Assembly: GCA_004135705.1 (NCBI GenBank)
Contig: CM014278.1
Span: forward strand, 94,567,295-94,631,294
Length of the DNA: 64,000 nucleotides
From: Alloteropsis semialata
Taxonomy: Eukaryota > Streptophyta > Magnoliopsida > Poales > Poaceae
Direction of reading: 5' to 3'
Shown: one piece after another, positions 34,451 to 47,478 of the stretch
Position numbering within the stretch: the first letter of the stretch is position 1
How the letters are laid out: each line of letters starts with the position of its first letter
Notes under the pieces: model-generated
Database searches by the model: none
What the model was told of the DNA's origin: nothing
What the model saw: the letters and a program-made list of their open reading frames with translations, nothing else
Translations under genes and position numbers: made by a program

Positions 34451-37110
34451 ATGGGTATGTGAAACCAAGAGCTGCTCCGTCCATCTCCCCTTGCCCACTC
34501 CGCGGCCTCGTTCATCCTGTCTGTGCTGTCGCTCAGTTCGGGCTGGGTGAGGCGGCTCCGGGGGATTAATCGCTTCCCCTTCTTGGCGCATGTCGCCTTT
34601 ACTCTCTTTCCCTGCTTTCCGGCTTTGGTCCGCCGATTGTGTCCCGTCTCTGGAATCTATTGGCTTCTTGCGGCCTCCAGACTTCTTTCATCCATCTGCG
34701 TTCTTGCAAACACCGATAGTCTCGATTGCTTTTCTTTTTTCTTTCTTTCTTTTCCTTTACTGATTATCCGTATGGGGGCACCTGGCGCGGCAAACGGCTG
34801 GCCGTAGTTTTCTTGAATTTCTTGTTTGCAGTTGCAGTTCGATTGGGATTTTGAGCGGGTGTTTTTCATGTTGCTGTAGCATTAGCAGATGGCGACGCGT
34901 CCTCTTCTTCGTGGGATAGCGACGATGAGTACGAGAAGTTCATCCAAAAGATGAACCCTCCAAGGTGCTAATCAGTTCCTCACCAGTCTCTTTGAAGAAG
35001 AAATTACATCTAGTATTAATCTTAGCACCGTGAAGTTGTTTGATGATTTTTACTAGCCAAACGGTTCATGTTTTTTTTTTTGGAATTCAGGATCACGATT
35101 GACAATGCATCATGTGCAAGTGCTACAATTATTCATGTAAGTCTTAGAAAAGTCAAGGGGTTTTATTTTAATCAATGTAATTCATGTTTGTTGTTGAATA
35201 TAAGGTAGTTTTTGTTTCAATGGTACAGGTGGACAGCGCCAACAAGTATGGGATACTGCTGGAGGTTGTACAGGTCCTCACTGACCTCAAGCTTATTGTC
35301 AAGAAAGCCTACATATCCTCTGACGGGGGATGGTTCATGGATGGTAGGACAAAGAATTGTGGTTCACTGGTTCCTTTGAATTCCTTGCATCAAAATAGTG
35401 TTGGAATTTCTTACTTGTTCAGTTTGTGCTGTCAGTGTTCAATGTGACAAATCAAAGTGGGCAGAAGATAATGGGCGAATCTGTGCTGGAAGAGATAAAA
35501 GATTGCATTTACAAGGTAATGGTTTGCTTGCCATTATTGTTTGGATATATTCCTGTTCTCTTCAGTTTGCTTAATCTGCCGATCTTCTGTGCAGTCTATT
35601 GCGCCTAATTCTTGCTTTCTAAGGAGGGCCATTGGAGTGGAGCCGTCGTCTGACTACACCTTGATAGAGCTAACTGGGACTGACAGGCCTGGTCTCCTCT
35701 CTGAAGTGAGTGCTGTGCTCACAAATCTGGACTGTAATGTGGTGAATGCTGAGGTGTGGACACATAACGAAAGAGCAGCAGCAGTCATCCAGGTCACTGA
35801 TAGGAAGTCTGGGTTGGCAATTTCGGATGCAGAAAGGCTTGGCAGAATCAAGGAGAGGCTTCGTAATGTGTTCAAGGGAAGGAGTAGAGATGCCAAGACA
35901 ACAGTTTCAATGGGGATAACCCACACGGAGCGGCGGCTGCACCAGATGATGCTTGAGGATCGAGATTATGAAAGGTATGACAAGGATAGTGCGAATGCGA
36001 ACCCCATGCCAATGGTCTCTGTTGTTAATTGGCTTCAGAAAGGTTATTCTGTGGTGACAATGCGGTGCAAGGATCGACCAAAGCTTCTCTTCGACACAGT
36101 TTGCACTCTGACAGATATGCAATATGTGGTTTTCCATGGGAGTGTGGATACTGAGGGCCCTGAAGCTTACCAGGTGCCTCACCACTAATTTCAGCTTCAA
36201 ATTTCTATTACTAAACATAGACGTGTAAACTTTTGCCTGCTATAACACCATTGGTCAACAGGAGTATTATATTAGGCATATTGATGGATCACCTGTCAAT
36301 TCAGAGGCCGAGAGAAAGCGAATCATCAAATGCCTTCAAGCAGCTATAGAACGGAGAGTATCCGAGGTAATCGGGCAATACCAGCACCCATGTGATATTT
36401 TCCTTTTGTTTTGGCTGTTCGTTTTACTTTCCCAAGGTTACTGATGCTACTTCTGCATTCAGTTGTTCAGAGAGAGACTTTAGTGGTGTTATTGCTGTGG
36501 GAGGTAAAATTGTGGTTGGAGTGTTGGCATTTTGTATTGCCTGACACACTTTATTGTTGAGTCAGTGTCAAAGTTGAGGGTCCTTTTCTTCTTGATGGAG
36601 CACATGCTGTTTTCCTCCAATGTACGAGTGTGTTGTTCACAATTAACTCATCAATGCTTACAGTTCTTCTTCCTGTTATGCACTGCTAATGCAAGTACAA
36701 TAATAAATTAAAGTTAGGTTTCAGATCACATGATGAACTACTGAATAGAAGATTTTTTTAGCAGTTTTCTATTAGAAAAATCATCAACAACTATGTATCC
36801 CTTGCAGGGCCTGAAGTTAGAGTTGTCAACAGGCGACAGAGTGGGTCTGCTATCAGATGTAACACGCATTTTCCGGGAGAATGGCTTGACAGTCACAAGA
36901 GCAGAAGTTTCAACTAGGGGTAACAAGGCTATCAACACTTTCTATGTCCGTGACACAGCAGGGAGCTCGGTCGAACTGAAGACGCTGGAAGCCATACGGC
37001 AGGAGATAGGCCAGACCGTGCTTCAAGTAAAAGGGCACCCGAACTCGCCAGCACAAGAGTCGCCTACTAGGTTTCTCTTCAGCAGTCTCTTCAGACCAAG
37101 ATCACTCTGA
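34451..37110 (+). CDS. ACT domain repeat protein (ACR family), 435 aa
   Basis: ACR proteins consist of four ACT folds and are thought to sense small ligands such as amino acids. Exons: 34451-34454 (ATGG only), 34889-34964, 35091-35136, 35229-35343, 35436-35515, 35595-36173, 36262-36366, 36808-37110. All are GT-AG with matching phases. The protein starts MDGDASSSSWDSDDEYEKFI, as in known ACRs. ACT domains lie at about 36-85 (KYGILLEVVQVLTDLKL), 125-195 (TGTDRPGLLSEVSAVLTNLD), 255-325 (KDRPKLLFDTVCTLTDMQ) and 336-410 (TGDRVGLLSDVTRIFRENGL). The 4-nt first coding exon is supported by phase and by the expected N-terminus. Without it, the ATG at 34889 is out of frame. No catalytic domain is fused, unlike bacterial GlnD. 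Which ACR subgroup it belongs to is uncertain (ACR3/4/5-like). Confidence 0.93.
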
Positions 37111-38750
37111 AACCTTTGGGATGGAACCTGAGCAGCAGCCAACAGTTGGTGAATACAGTAGGTTCTGTAGCAGCATCCACCATTGTACATGTCTCCCCAT
37201 CACTAGTGTAGAGCTGTAAATATCTCCAGTCCTGTCGACATGGTTGCGCCGATTGCAAGCACCTAGCATGATTCAGACTGCTGTAAATATTATCCTTTAA
37301 TTCGTCAGCTCCAGCAGCTGTCCTATTGTCTTCCAATCCAATGACACTGAGCAGCTGCCGCTGATCTTCAAGCTTTGGGTGTCAACCTGTCATTGTTGAA
37401 TGCTGATTCATGGGAGCCCAAGCCGGTTACGCCATGGTGCCATCAGATGGACAGTGAAGGGGAGATTTGTGGCTGGTGTGTCAGTGGCATTGCCCCTTGG
37501 GGATATGCAGAGGGTGGCGAAAGGTGGTACCACGACGGCGGCATACTTGTCCAAGGAATCCGGCTGACGGCGACTCGGTTGTCCTTTGTGCCGGGCGCAC
37601 ATGTCGAAAATGGCCGCCAGCTCGGCGGGGACCTACCGTGGCTGGCCCTTGGAGCTTTGGATGTGGAGTACCCTCTCACCCTGCACTTGTGACTTGTGAG
37701 TTGGGAGCTTTGGATGGATGAATCCTGGCCTCATAGGCAGGCAGAGGCGTCTAGGTCTCTCTTGTGGCGCCAACTAGCTAAGGCTAAGCCGGGGCATTTT
37801 TGGTAGGCTTGGAACTTTTGGTCTCAACAATGTTTCCTCGTTTTCTGCTATGCTGTCTCTTTGCCTACTACTAGTCTACTCAAGGCAACATCTGAATTGC
37901 TAAAATTTCAAGATCATCAGCATTTCAGTGCCACTAGCTTCTCCTACGGTCTTAACAGCTCCAACTCATTTCTTCTCTGCCCATAAAAATGCCGTTCTCC
38001 TGACTATTTAAACACACAAATCTGGCGATTTCGAAATAGGAAGCATACAGTTTGCCTGCTCGGAAATAAGGGAAATGCATAGTGTCTCATACTCTCATGG
38101 TGTTTGGCGTCATCTATATGACAGGCATGTTGCTGCATAATTGGTCTCTCAAATCTTACCAGATGAAATACTCTCATTGGATACTTCTCTATCAGGTAAT
38201 TTAGATGGTATCTATTGACCTTTTTTTTAATGAATGTTTGCAAGATTAGAGTTTTAAGACCTTGCCCCGGAGCACCACCAGAATCTCTCATAACAACGAG
38301 AGGCCCTACAGGCAGGGCCACAGAGCCCAGCCAAGTTCTTACCTGCAGATATTTCTGGCGTCAGGTAAATAAGTTGTGGAATTCAGCTTGCTCCCCTGGT
38401 CCATGGTTTTACAGTACTTTTAGCATGCTTCAATCATGTCACATGCATGCCAGTGTTTACTTATCCTGGTTAAAGTACGTCTGAAGCAACTAATTGCCAT
38501 CACCCATAGCCCCAATCATCTCTGGAAGTGTGAGCTGTGATCATCTGCAGACTTGCAGACCTGCAACAACTTTTCAGTAAGACCCTCAGACCTTGCTACT
38601 GCCAGGGGCACAGAGAGCTGCCAATCATCGCTGGGCAATGCCCAGGTGTGAGCTGGAACAGATCTGGTCAGTTGCTGCTACATGCTAGCTGGAGTGGGAG
38701 GAGGGTCTCAACTCTTTGAGATCTGTGTGAATCTATATCTGATTACCAGT
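37111..38750. other. ACR 3' flank and intergenic sequence, no gene recognised
   Basis: 37111-37350 is probably the 3' UTR. A GC-rich frame of about 100 codons at 37375-37692 has no recognisable domain and I do not call it. The remainder is ordinary mixed sequence. Confidence 0.5.
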
Positions 38751-38860
38751 GAGTTGAAAGATTAATCAAGTTTTGATCTTTCAACAATCTGCTATTTTAT
38801 TCAGTGAGTTGAAAGATTAAGCAAGCTTTGATTTTTCAACAAGCTGGTCTTTTGATATGT
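38751..38860. repeat. Tandem duplication, about 62-bp units
   Basis: agtgagttgaaagattaa(t/g)caag(t/c)tttgat(c/t)tttcaacaa occurs twice in succession (starting at about 38748 and 38805). Confidence 0.8.
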
Positions 38861-39242
38861 AATGGGTACTGCAAAACCTAACCAGAAAGGGTTGGTGGGC
38901 ATACATCTATCTTTAGCGACTGCAGTAGCAGCTGCTGAGACCAAGTGGATTTGGATTCCAACAAACAAGTTGGAGCCTATCAGGTTCAGGGGGCAGCAAT
39001 GTGTTGTATCCCATAACTCCTGTACCATGTAGGGCAATCACAGCTTCACAGTGCCCATCTATTGAGGGCACAAAGCTCTATTCTGCCACAATGGTTGCAA
39101 GGACAATACCTCTTCTCTGGTGGGCACTAGACACATGTGGCACAGTCTTAAAATTTCACATCAGCCATGTGTGTTTCTGTACAATCATGGCATGCTTTGT
39201 TTTCGATAATTGTGTTTCTAGATATGGGGTATAGGAATCCAA

Positions 39243-39388
39243 CAGCCTGTTCGGTTGACTGGCGGCTGGTGGCTGGTGATGATTTGTTGTGAGAGAAAAG
39301 TACTGCTGGCTGGCTGGTGGCTGGTGCTGATTTGTTGTGAGAGAAAAGTACTGCTGGCTGGTGGCTGATAAGCCAAGCGAACAGGCTG
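39243..39388. mobile_element. MITE with internal duplication
   Basis: CAGCCTGTTCGgttg at the left and (aag)cGAACAGGCTG at the right are inverted repeats. Inside, ggtggctggtg(a/c)tgatttgttgtgagagaaaagtactgctggctgg is duplicated in tandem. A related, inverted relative lies at 58585-58710. Confidence 0.8.
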
Positions 39389-39399
39389 ACTTTGCTCTG

Positions 39400-41030
39400 T
39401 AGTATCTCCTCGTAGACTCAGGCGATTGCATTGACAACAGTAGGCTCCATTGTGTCTGCCTTTTCCAAAAATGTTTGTTCCACTCATTGGTTAAATGGTT
39501 GGACCTAGCGTTGCCAACACACTAAAAGGAGCATAAAATGGAAAGTTTCCTTTTGGACAGCAAGTAGTGGTGATGATAATGGAGCATCCTCGTGGAAGGA
39601 GCATTTTATGAATCTTTTTAGGCCATACCGTTAGTTGCCATTGGTGGAGGGGAATAAGGCAAAGAGTTATAACTAACTCTATGGCTTGCAGTGCCTCGTA
39701 AAATTATCCAGGAAAGCTCTCCAGAACATTCTAGAGAGGGCTAGGCTTACAAAACATTTTTTTTTCTCAGATAGGCAAGAGAGCCGAGCATCATTGCATT
39801 TTGAAGACATAACTATAAACAACTCAAACAAAGGACAAGATAATTTTACGTTTAACAGTAGATATAAATATAAACAACTATTCCTCCTAATTGGTGTGGT
39901 TAATTGTGAGTAATTATTTACTTATAAATTGCCTGAACATCTTCGCAAAATAAAGAAATACAAATGCACCAAAACTTGGTGGGATTTGATTGTGACTAGA
40001 TGTTTACTGAGGAATCGTCTGAACACGTTTGTAGAGTAAAAGAACAAACAGAACTTGGTGGGGCTCGATTGTGACTGGTTTTTTACTTAGGAATTCATTG
40101 CTTGGACTCTAATTTTGTCAATTTCAAACCATCAAGATCCAGAAAGAGTTATAGATTTCGGAGCTAGTGTTCTAGGTAGCTAGGTCACGAAACAATTGCA
40201 TACTGAACTTCATCTCTGGTTGACAGCATTTGGCTGAATTCGATCGTTCGAAGCGTCCAACAGCCAGTGATCAAGAGTGTTGAAACCATGGCATATATCA
40301 GACAGAAAACAAATCTCCTGTCAAATTTGGTTGCTGAATTCCATGGATGCAACCAACACGAGGGTGCTGCTGTTGTTGAATCCAACTTCACAATCCACGT
40401 GGGGATAAAAGAAAAGGGAAAGGTTGCTATCCTTCGTTCTGTTACAGGAGAACGACGTCTTAACAAAACCAAGAGGGGGGAATAAAAAGGCACGAATTAA
40501 ATGGAACATCTTCTCAACAAAGTAGTTTAGAAGAACACAAAAGTAATCTAAAGATGGTAGTCGAAAAGCGATATGATAATGTAAATAAAATGAAAAAATT
40601 TAAAGATTTTAATACTCGACCGAATTCGAGGGTTTTGTGTACCAACTATTTACCGCCTCTGTGATCTACATGTTGCTGTCGATCTCTATGTTCTTCTATT
40701 TATTCAAAAAAAAAGATCTCTATTTTCTTCTAGCCTATTAATCGTTAATTTCTCATGTTCCTTAACATCGATCAGTCTTGACTATCTCGAGGAGGCATGG
40801 TCCCGGTTTGCTTTAGGACAGGTATGGTCTGATCAATAATAATCCGAGTGACATCTTTGTTGGCAGTAGCAACACGCCGTTGCGATGCACTTCGAGCAGC
40901 CTTGTTTCGGTACTGCAACCACGCTCCACTTGGCTGCGAGCCTGCGACGACTTGGCTTTCCAAGACGGAGGAAGAGAGGGGAGATGGAAACTCTCACATT
41001 GCTTTTATATATATTATATAGTCACCTAGT
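39400..41030. other. No gene recognised
   Basis: Short frames on both strands (for example minus 40963-40772 and plus 40267-40485) show no known motif and no splice context. They could be remnants of a small gene, but I cannot support one. Confidence 0.45.
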
Positions 41031-41039
41031 TCTGAACTG

Positions 41040-41930
41040 ATGGTCACTTTGAACAGTCATTGCATGCTTTGATTCAGTTGTTTTCCTGCACCATATGTTT
41101 CCTAACGTCTATAATGGCCAACATGATGTGAATCAATATACTGTGTTGAACACACATATAGGTGGGCCACGAAATAGTGAGTGGTGACTAGATAACTTTT
41201 TGGCAGCAAGAGACAGGCAGGGCCAACTTGACACACAACCACTGATCCGAATTTCTGTACCTCTAGTCTCCAAATCATAATCGATTGGCTCTGCTAGATT
41301 TTGATGGTTAAGGCTGAAGGTTCGGTACTAATTTCCAACTAGCGTACGAGTTGGAGACTAGAATTCAGGAGCTAGATTGAACTGATTGCTGACGAGTCAA
41401 CTTAATTTTGCTTAAATTAAATTAGGACTGGGTTAAAGAAAAACTGAAGGTATGGACGCGTAACCTATTTGGAGTTTGAGTATGTTCAAGCAGCAATTGA
41501 GTTGGAGACCTGAAGTTCCTTGCAAACACCAAGGGCAACCTTCATATTGCCTGTATGGTGACTTCAGATTGTTTTGATTCAGTTGCTTCCTGGCTTTTGT
41601 AACATCTGTGGTTGCTGCTATACAGTGGTGGACATGATATGTATCCATGTAGTGTTGAAAGTTCATACGCTGGGTCACAAAATCGGTGATTGAATGACTT
41701 AGATAACTTGAATGGAGGAGACCAACAAGGCCAGTCTCCTTGACTAACCCTTGATCGTAATATCAATTCATAGAGTCCTTTTCCAAACCGTAACCGATTC
41801 CATGTCTGGATTTACTGGTTAAGGCTGCAGATTCAATACCGAATTTCCAACGACCGAAGACTGGAATTCAGAAGCCAGGTTGAGCTGAATAGCTGATTGG
41901 TCGAAATCAACTAAATCTAGACAGCGGCCT
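41040..41930. repeat. Old tandem duplication, about 470-500 bp units
   Basis: The first unit (about 41060-41420) and second (about 41560-41930) keep the same order of blocks: tttgattcagttg, aacatgatgtg or gacatgatatg, gtgttgaa, gactagataact or gacttagataact, ggttaaggctgaaggttc or its variant, actagaattcaggagc or actggaattcagaagc, ttgaactga or ttgagctga. They have diverged by roughly a quarter. No coding frame is conserved. Confidence 0.75.
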
Positions 41931-42299
41931 AAGTGCCGCCAATTCGTTGAGAATATGACATTTTTTTTTTTCAAAAATGTGTTGTTAGAAATAGAAATTT
42001 AAAAAGTTACATGACTAAAGATGGGCGTAGGTGCTCCACGGAGCGAACCGCATCCGACCCATTGAACCTATTTTGTAATAATGGTGCACCGGTTGATCCA
42101 TGTCTTCTAAACTACCTGGGTGGGTGCTCCACTGGTTCTGGGGGGTCGAACCACCACAATATGCAGTACTAGTAATTCTACACACACCCGCGCCTGCGTG
42201 TTGCTTTCCATGTGGAGCGAACCATCAACGGCAACAGTGCAGCACAAGGCATCACGACAGGACTTCAACTAACCGTCAGATTACATAGAGCAAATATCA

Positions 42300-42770
42300 T
42301 TCTCTAGTACGAGTTCAGCTAATAGTTTATTTACAGAGAAGAGTTCATGATTTGAAGGGCTTGGTATATCCTATAAAATAACACTGAAATATAGCTTGTA
42401 ACTGTTTCTTCTTAGACTTGCTTTGCCATATCTCGCCAAATAGTATGCATTCAACCATCCATCATTTTTTAGTGATAAACTAAATAGTCTGAATCAAATT
42501 GCAGTCAACCATCTAAACTCTAAAGTCGCCTTTGCAGCTGTAGACTGTCTTACTCAACGAACTGACTGTAGAAATTAGAACCAAACTATTTTACAGACTT
42601 GAATGGACAGTTAAACCAAAATGAACCTCATGGTAGAATTGCCAGAACAACCATCGCCTGCTGTCTCCTGTCTGTAAAGCACTTGTCAAACTCTCCAAAA
42701 CAGAAATAGATGCACCCTGTCCTGTGTAGTTATACACCATAAGCCACAATAACAAACTAAAAAAAACTCG
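42300..42770. other. No gene seen
   Basis: AT-rich intergenic sequence without recognisable features. Confidence 0.5.
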
Positions 42771-43105
42771 GGCGGTGGGGGAAAGACCGCCCCCACGGTA
42801 TTATCTAAGAAGAGCTCAACCGGAGCCCGGCCGAGAAAAGTCACGAAAGCTGGGCCCCCTCATACATGGGGATACCGCCCCCTATGGTTCGGGCCTTAAC
42901 CCGTGCTTTGAGGCCCAACCCACACGACCAACCCCTTACACGAGGGCCTACCCACCATAGGTCGGTTCACCCATGCCGACCGAGGGAACCAGCGAGTGAC
43001 TTTTTTTTTAATCTCAGCCTAAAATTCGCTCCCACGGGGAGTCGAACCCAGGACCTGAGGAGGTGCCACTCAGCCCTCTAACCAAGTCAGTTACAGAACC
43101 TTAGG
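42770..43105 (-). mobile_element. tRNA-derived SINE-like element
   Basis: On the minus strand, the head has an A box TGGTTAGAGGG (43084-43074) and a B box GGGTTCGACTCC (43049-43038), 24 bp apart, as in a tRNA promoter. The body is GC-rich with a ggcggtgggggaaagaccgcc inverted pair at its far end. No acceptor stem or intact cloverleaf exists, so this is a retroposon, not a tRNA gene. Confidence 0.65.
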
Positions 43106-43744
43106 CCCACAATAACAAACTCTGGAGATAAATTAAACGAAAATAGAGACAAGTATAGAATATGTGAGCGAACTAGTTGCAATGCTCACAGATTAAAGTA
43201 GGATATGAAAATGTTTTGCTATTCTTAATCATAATAAAATCAACTTCTCATTTGTATGTTGTAGTATGTGGGGATGTATGCCAGAGATACTGTATGCTAC
43301 TCATGTATTTTCAGTATTCTGAGTGATCCTTCTGAGGAAAAGAAAAGAGTTCATTGCATTAACAACCATACACGTTGCTACAGATTAATTTTCTACATAG
43401 TGATTAACAATCAGGGTGTTTGCTCTAGATAAATATCAAGAGAAAAATTAGGACTTCATTCCTTGTTAGTTTAGATTACTTTTCTAACAATTAATGAACA
43501 TCCAGAAAAATGTTTAAAGCCACACTATTCCTGAGTCCTAACAGATCAGATCAGTCATAACATATCAGAGTTTCCCAGATCAGATCATTATTCCAAAAGC
43601 AATGCATTACACCACACAAGAGCTGACCAGATCAGTCTCCCAAAATCAACTGAACATAAAGCAATCAAATAGATCTGAGCGCAGCCTACAGATAGACCTG
43701 AACATAAATCAGAAAGGGAAAATGAGTTGGAGTGACAGGTTTAC

Positions 43745-43860
43745 GAAGATGAGGTCCAAGAGTGTGGCCTTGTCGACCTTGAAGAACTCGGCTTCCCAGT
43801 TCTTGAGGTCCCCGTCGCTGGAGGTGTTGGCCGTGGTGGTGGTGGCAGCGGCAGCGACGA
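43745..43860 (-). pseudogene. SKP1-like orphan exon fragment
   Basis: On the minus strand, DLKNWEAEFFKVDKATLLDL followed by IF and a GT donor at 43744 matches the end of the first exon of plant SKP1/ASK genes (SCF ubiquitin ligase adaptor). Upstream, an Ala/Thr-rich linker fits the variable loop. The BTB-like N-terminal part and the second exon (F-box-binding end) are absent nearby. It is a displaced or captured fragment, with no evidence of expression. Confidence 0.75.
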
Positions 43861-44059
43861 CGAAGTCCGACAATGAGCTGCCGGCGGGGCCGACAGTGAA
43901 CAGCGGTCGGCGGTGCCGACGGATGAATGAAGAACGGCCGCGGCTCGGCGGTGTCGGCGACGCGAGGAACAGTAAGGAGCCGGGGGTGGATCGAACCACT
44001 CGACCCTAAGGTGCTGATTCACTGACCCTAACCTTTGTTATGGAACAGAACAGGGGCCC

Positions 44060-45500
44060 AATAGGGTTGTTTTCGTGGGTCGGGTCGACGAACTGACGGG
44101 TCGACCCGCACCACGCCCATCTTTATACATGACCCATCAAACGGGCTTGGACATCAGTTGCAACAGCAAACAAGGAGACACAGACACTTGAAGCCGCTCC
44201 CAGGTACGGAGCTGCCCTCCGTGTGTCGCATGAAACGTCTTGCCAATTGCCATTCACATCATGATGCAGATGCACGCATGCATTGCATTGCAGACAGCAC
44301 ATGAGAAGTGAGGTCCTTTTCCACCTCTTCTCGCTTTAAGCTGCCGGCCAGATCTGGATCTACCTACATGCACTTCCCCTGAGGCATGAGCATTCTTTTC
44401 ATGAAACTTTGGATCCAACAGCTGTGCAGGACAAGGGCCAAAGAAACATATGTCCTAGGATAGCCACTGCTATCTGGGACATTATTTCACTACCCATATT
44501 TTTGCAGAATGTACAAGGATGCCAAGTGCTCAAGGGCTGTGGAACAAAAGCCCCAAAAAAAGAATAAAAGAAACAAAGAGGAATGGATCCCGTGGAAAAG
44601 GGTGTTAATTAAATCAGCATCCTATCTTCCCTGCGGTTTTTCCTTTTCCAATTTGTAGTCCTTAAAGTAGGACGAGATGAGAAGTACGCTGCCTGTACAA
44701 GTTTGTTCATGTCACTCACTGATCAAGTTCATTCAGCTCTTTGGAACTTCAAATCTATACCTAGGTGAAGACAATCCTCACAATGATATCCCCAGCTCAT
44801 TTCGACGATTATGTGCCAAACTTTCTAAATAAACAACAAATGAAACAAAATATGACATTTGCATTGGTCATACAGAAAATGAAGTAATGAACGATTTTCA
44901 AATATGAAAGGTAGTCAGCCTAACAAAAACGCCATGGACAAGTCTAGCATCATGAAGATGTACTGTATCTGTGAATCTGTGATACAGTCAAGTTCACCAC
45001 ATCAAAAATGATTTCGAATTCTTTTCTCCTGTTTCAACTGAGTTCATAATGTCTAAGTATAAAACAGCTATTTATACAGAGGAAACAACCTTCTTCACCG
45101 TTGTAAAACAAGATACTATGAAAAGAATGCAACACCAGTGACCCTGCACAGCTGAACAGGCAATTGACATTTCCTAACATCTCAAAAAATTGGCCCATTG
45201 ATCCACAACTGTATCTCTTTTACAATATCTATCCAGATGTATCTGGTTAGACTGCTAAAATTTCCAGTCCAAATTGTATGTAAAAATCTGCAAAGGAATT
45301 ATTTTCATCTCAAAATGAATCTTCCCCCAACCCAAAAAGAAAACTTTAACAGTTGACTTCTTTGATGCTGTCCCTTGAGTATATATTCTATCTTCCTGAA
45401 ACATCCCTCACATAAGGTGCTCAAAAGCAAGCCTCATGTGAAGAAATTGAAGCATACAGCTTCAATGGCATGCAAGAACGTACAGAGATTTGCAGACTTT
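44060..45500. other. No gene; distal part is probably the GAUT 3' UTR
   Basis: cgggtcgacgaactgacgggtcgaccc (44077-44105) forms a short palindrome. 45000-45500 is AT-rich sequence next to the stop of the minus-strand GAUT gene and is likely its 3' UTR. Confidence 0.5.
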
Positions 45501-47411
45501 CTAATGTAACATACACTCCCTAACATTCGGGTGCGAGAAATTCACATACCGCTCCCATATATACTTGTAACGGCGAATAGCCAACTTCAGCCAGGGTTTC
45601 ATGTTCCCATTATAGTGCACAACAGCAGCACTCTCAATCAACCGATCATCTATGTCTACATCATACCCCAAACCCAAGACATGCCATCTGCGGTCTAGGG
45701 GCTCCATCAGGCCATAAAACGTCAAAAGGGCTGCAGGCAGTGTTCCTGTCCTCCAGAGCAATAGATCAGAATTTTGCTCTTGCCAATAATGGTAAAGTGA
45801 CGTGGCGTTTTCCTTCCTCCAGGCTATCAAGTCGAAGATGTTCATTCCAAAAGCCCATCCGCAAGTCTGTGGATCAATCTTGGAGCTGATAGTTGGGTGC
45901 GAAAAATTGAGATACTTGTGATACCGATGAAATGACTCTAAACATGTTTCCACTGCTCCAATGACATTACCATGCAACTCTATGGAGAACAGCTGTGTCA
46001 GGTCCTTCTGCACCACAACATCATCATCAAGAAACACCACCTTCTCCAAGTTGGGGAGTATCTGAGGAATGTAGAAACGTAAATGGTTCAGGAGAGAAAC
46101 AAACTTTGGATTATGGAATTTTATTTCTCTTTCAGGATTTTTTGAACCAGCTGAGTAGTAGTAACCCTGAGTTTCCACCTCAGATAGCTGCCTGACCAGA
46201 GGAGATGAAGAAGCATTCAGCCACGAGAACTCATCTACGCAGCGGACTTCAACAGTGCAACCTTTGAAGTCATTTATAAGGAACCAAGTTGACATTGCAC
46301 CAAAATGGATCCTGTCGGTGACCACATGAAAAACAAGCTGTTGAGGGTGATTTGCATTGGAGACTGTAGAGTTGACAACAACTGAAGTAGCCAGCACATT
46401 ATCAGAGAATATACAGAAATGATACAAATTATTGTCCACCAATCTTGTGGAATTTCGCTGCTCCTCTGAGCGACTCCTATGCTTCGGGTTCCGAAGCCAC
46501 TCTTCTGTCAGTTTCACAGTCAAGCAGTGCAGATTTTTGGGTAAGGATTCTGCTGCTAACTGACCAAACTCAGCACTCTGAACAATTGCTGCCTTTGCAC
46601 GCTCCTCTAGTGCAAGGGCATGGCTCTTCAATGTCACTATCGTTGTGCTGATATCATAGTGAGAGTCCTGTGCCTTGTATATTAACCGTGCTAGACGGCT
46701 TATTATAGGATGGGCTTCCTCTTGAGTAATTGCTCTCCCACTAACTGCCCCTTCAGATAGCAACCTTTGACAATTCCTTATCTGCGAACTAAGTTCCCAT
46801 GCAAGCTGAAGATTGCCATGCTCTTTTGCAAGGATGACATATGCTTTTGCTAAAGTCATCTGATCTGCTAATTGGCGAGCAAATGATGTGCTGCTCAAAA
46901 GCTCTTCTGTGAAATTGACCTTCTCATGAGGGATTTCCTCAATTTCTGAACCATTATCCTGAAATAAGTCAAAAGAAAAACATGAGAAATCATGCAGATG
47001 ACAAGATTTCATAGGTGGAACAGTGACCTTTGCTTACAGCAGCAGTAGACAATCAATAATTATATAAAATGTATTTGATGTAACAGTTTTTTTTTAAAAA
47101 AAAGAAGGAAAATAGTTCGATCTTTCAACTACGATCCACTGTTGTGAAAAAGTAGCATCGTTACTGTAACTGGTAAGGTTTATTTAAAGTAAAATGCCCT
47201 ACAACATGACAGCATTACTTTCCAGCAAAGAAAGGTTTAACTCTGTGTGCAGCTGTCAGCCTGTCATCATTGAAGTAGAGTTCAAATAAATAAAAAAAAA
47301 TAACTGGCTACGCACTTGCAAACCTTTGGCAGCATTCAAGAGCTCGGTCTTAGCTTGTATCGAACTTTTCCAGTAACTGCAAGGAAAAACTTCTAACACA
47401 CGCGCGCGCGT

Positions 47412-47478
<67 letters not shown>

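Noticed and set aside
37375..37692. Possible small gene after ACR
   Set aside because: About 100 codons with some tryptophan-rich sequence but no motif, no promoter and competing frames; not supportable.
43011..43105. tRNA gene
   Set aside because: A and B boxes are present, but no acceptor or anticodon stem can be drawn; it is a SINE head. The same applies to 26200-26250.
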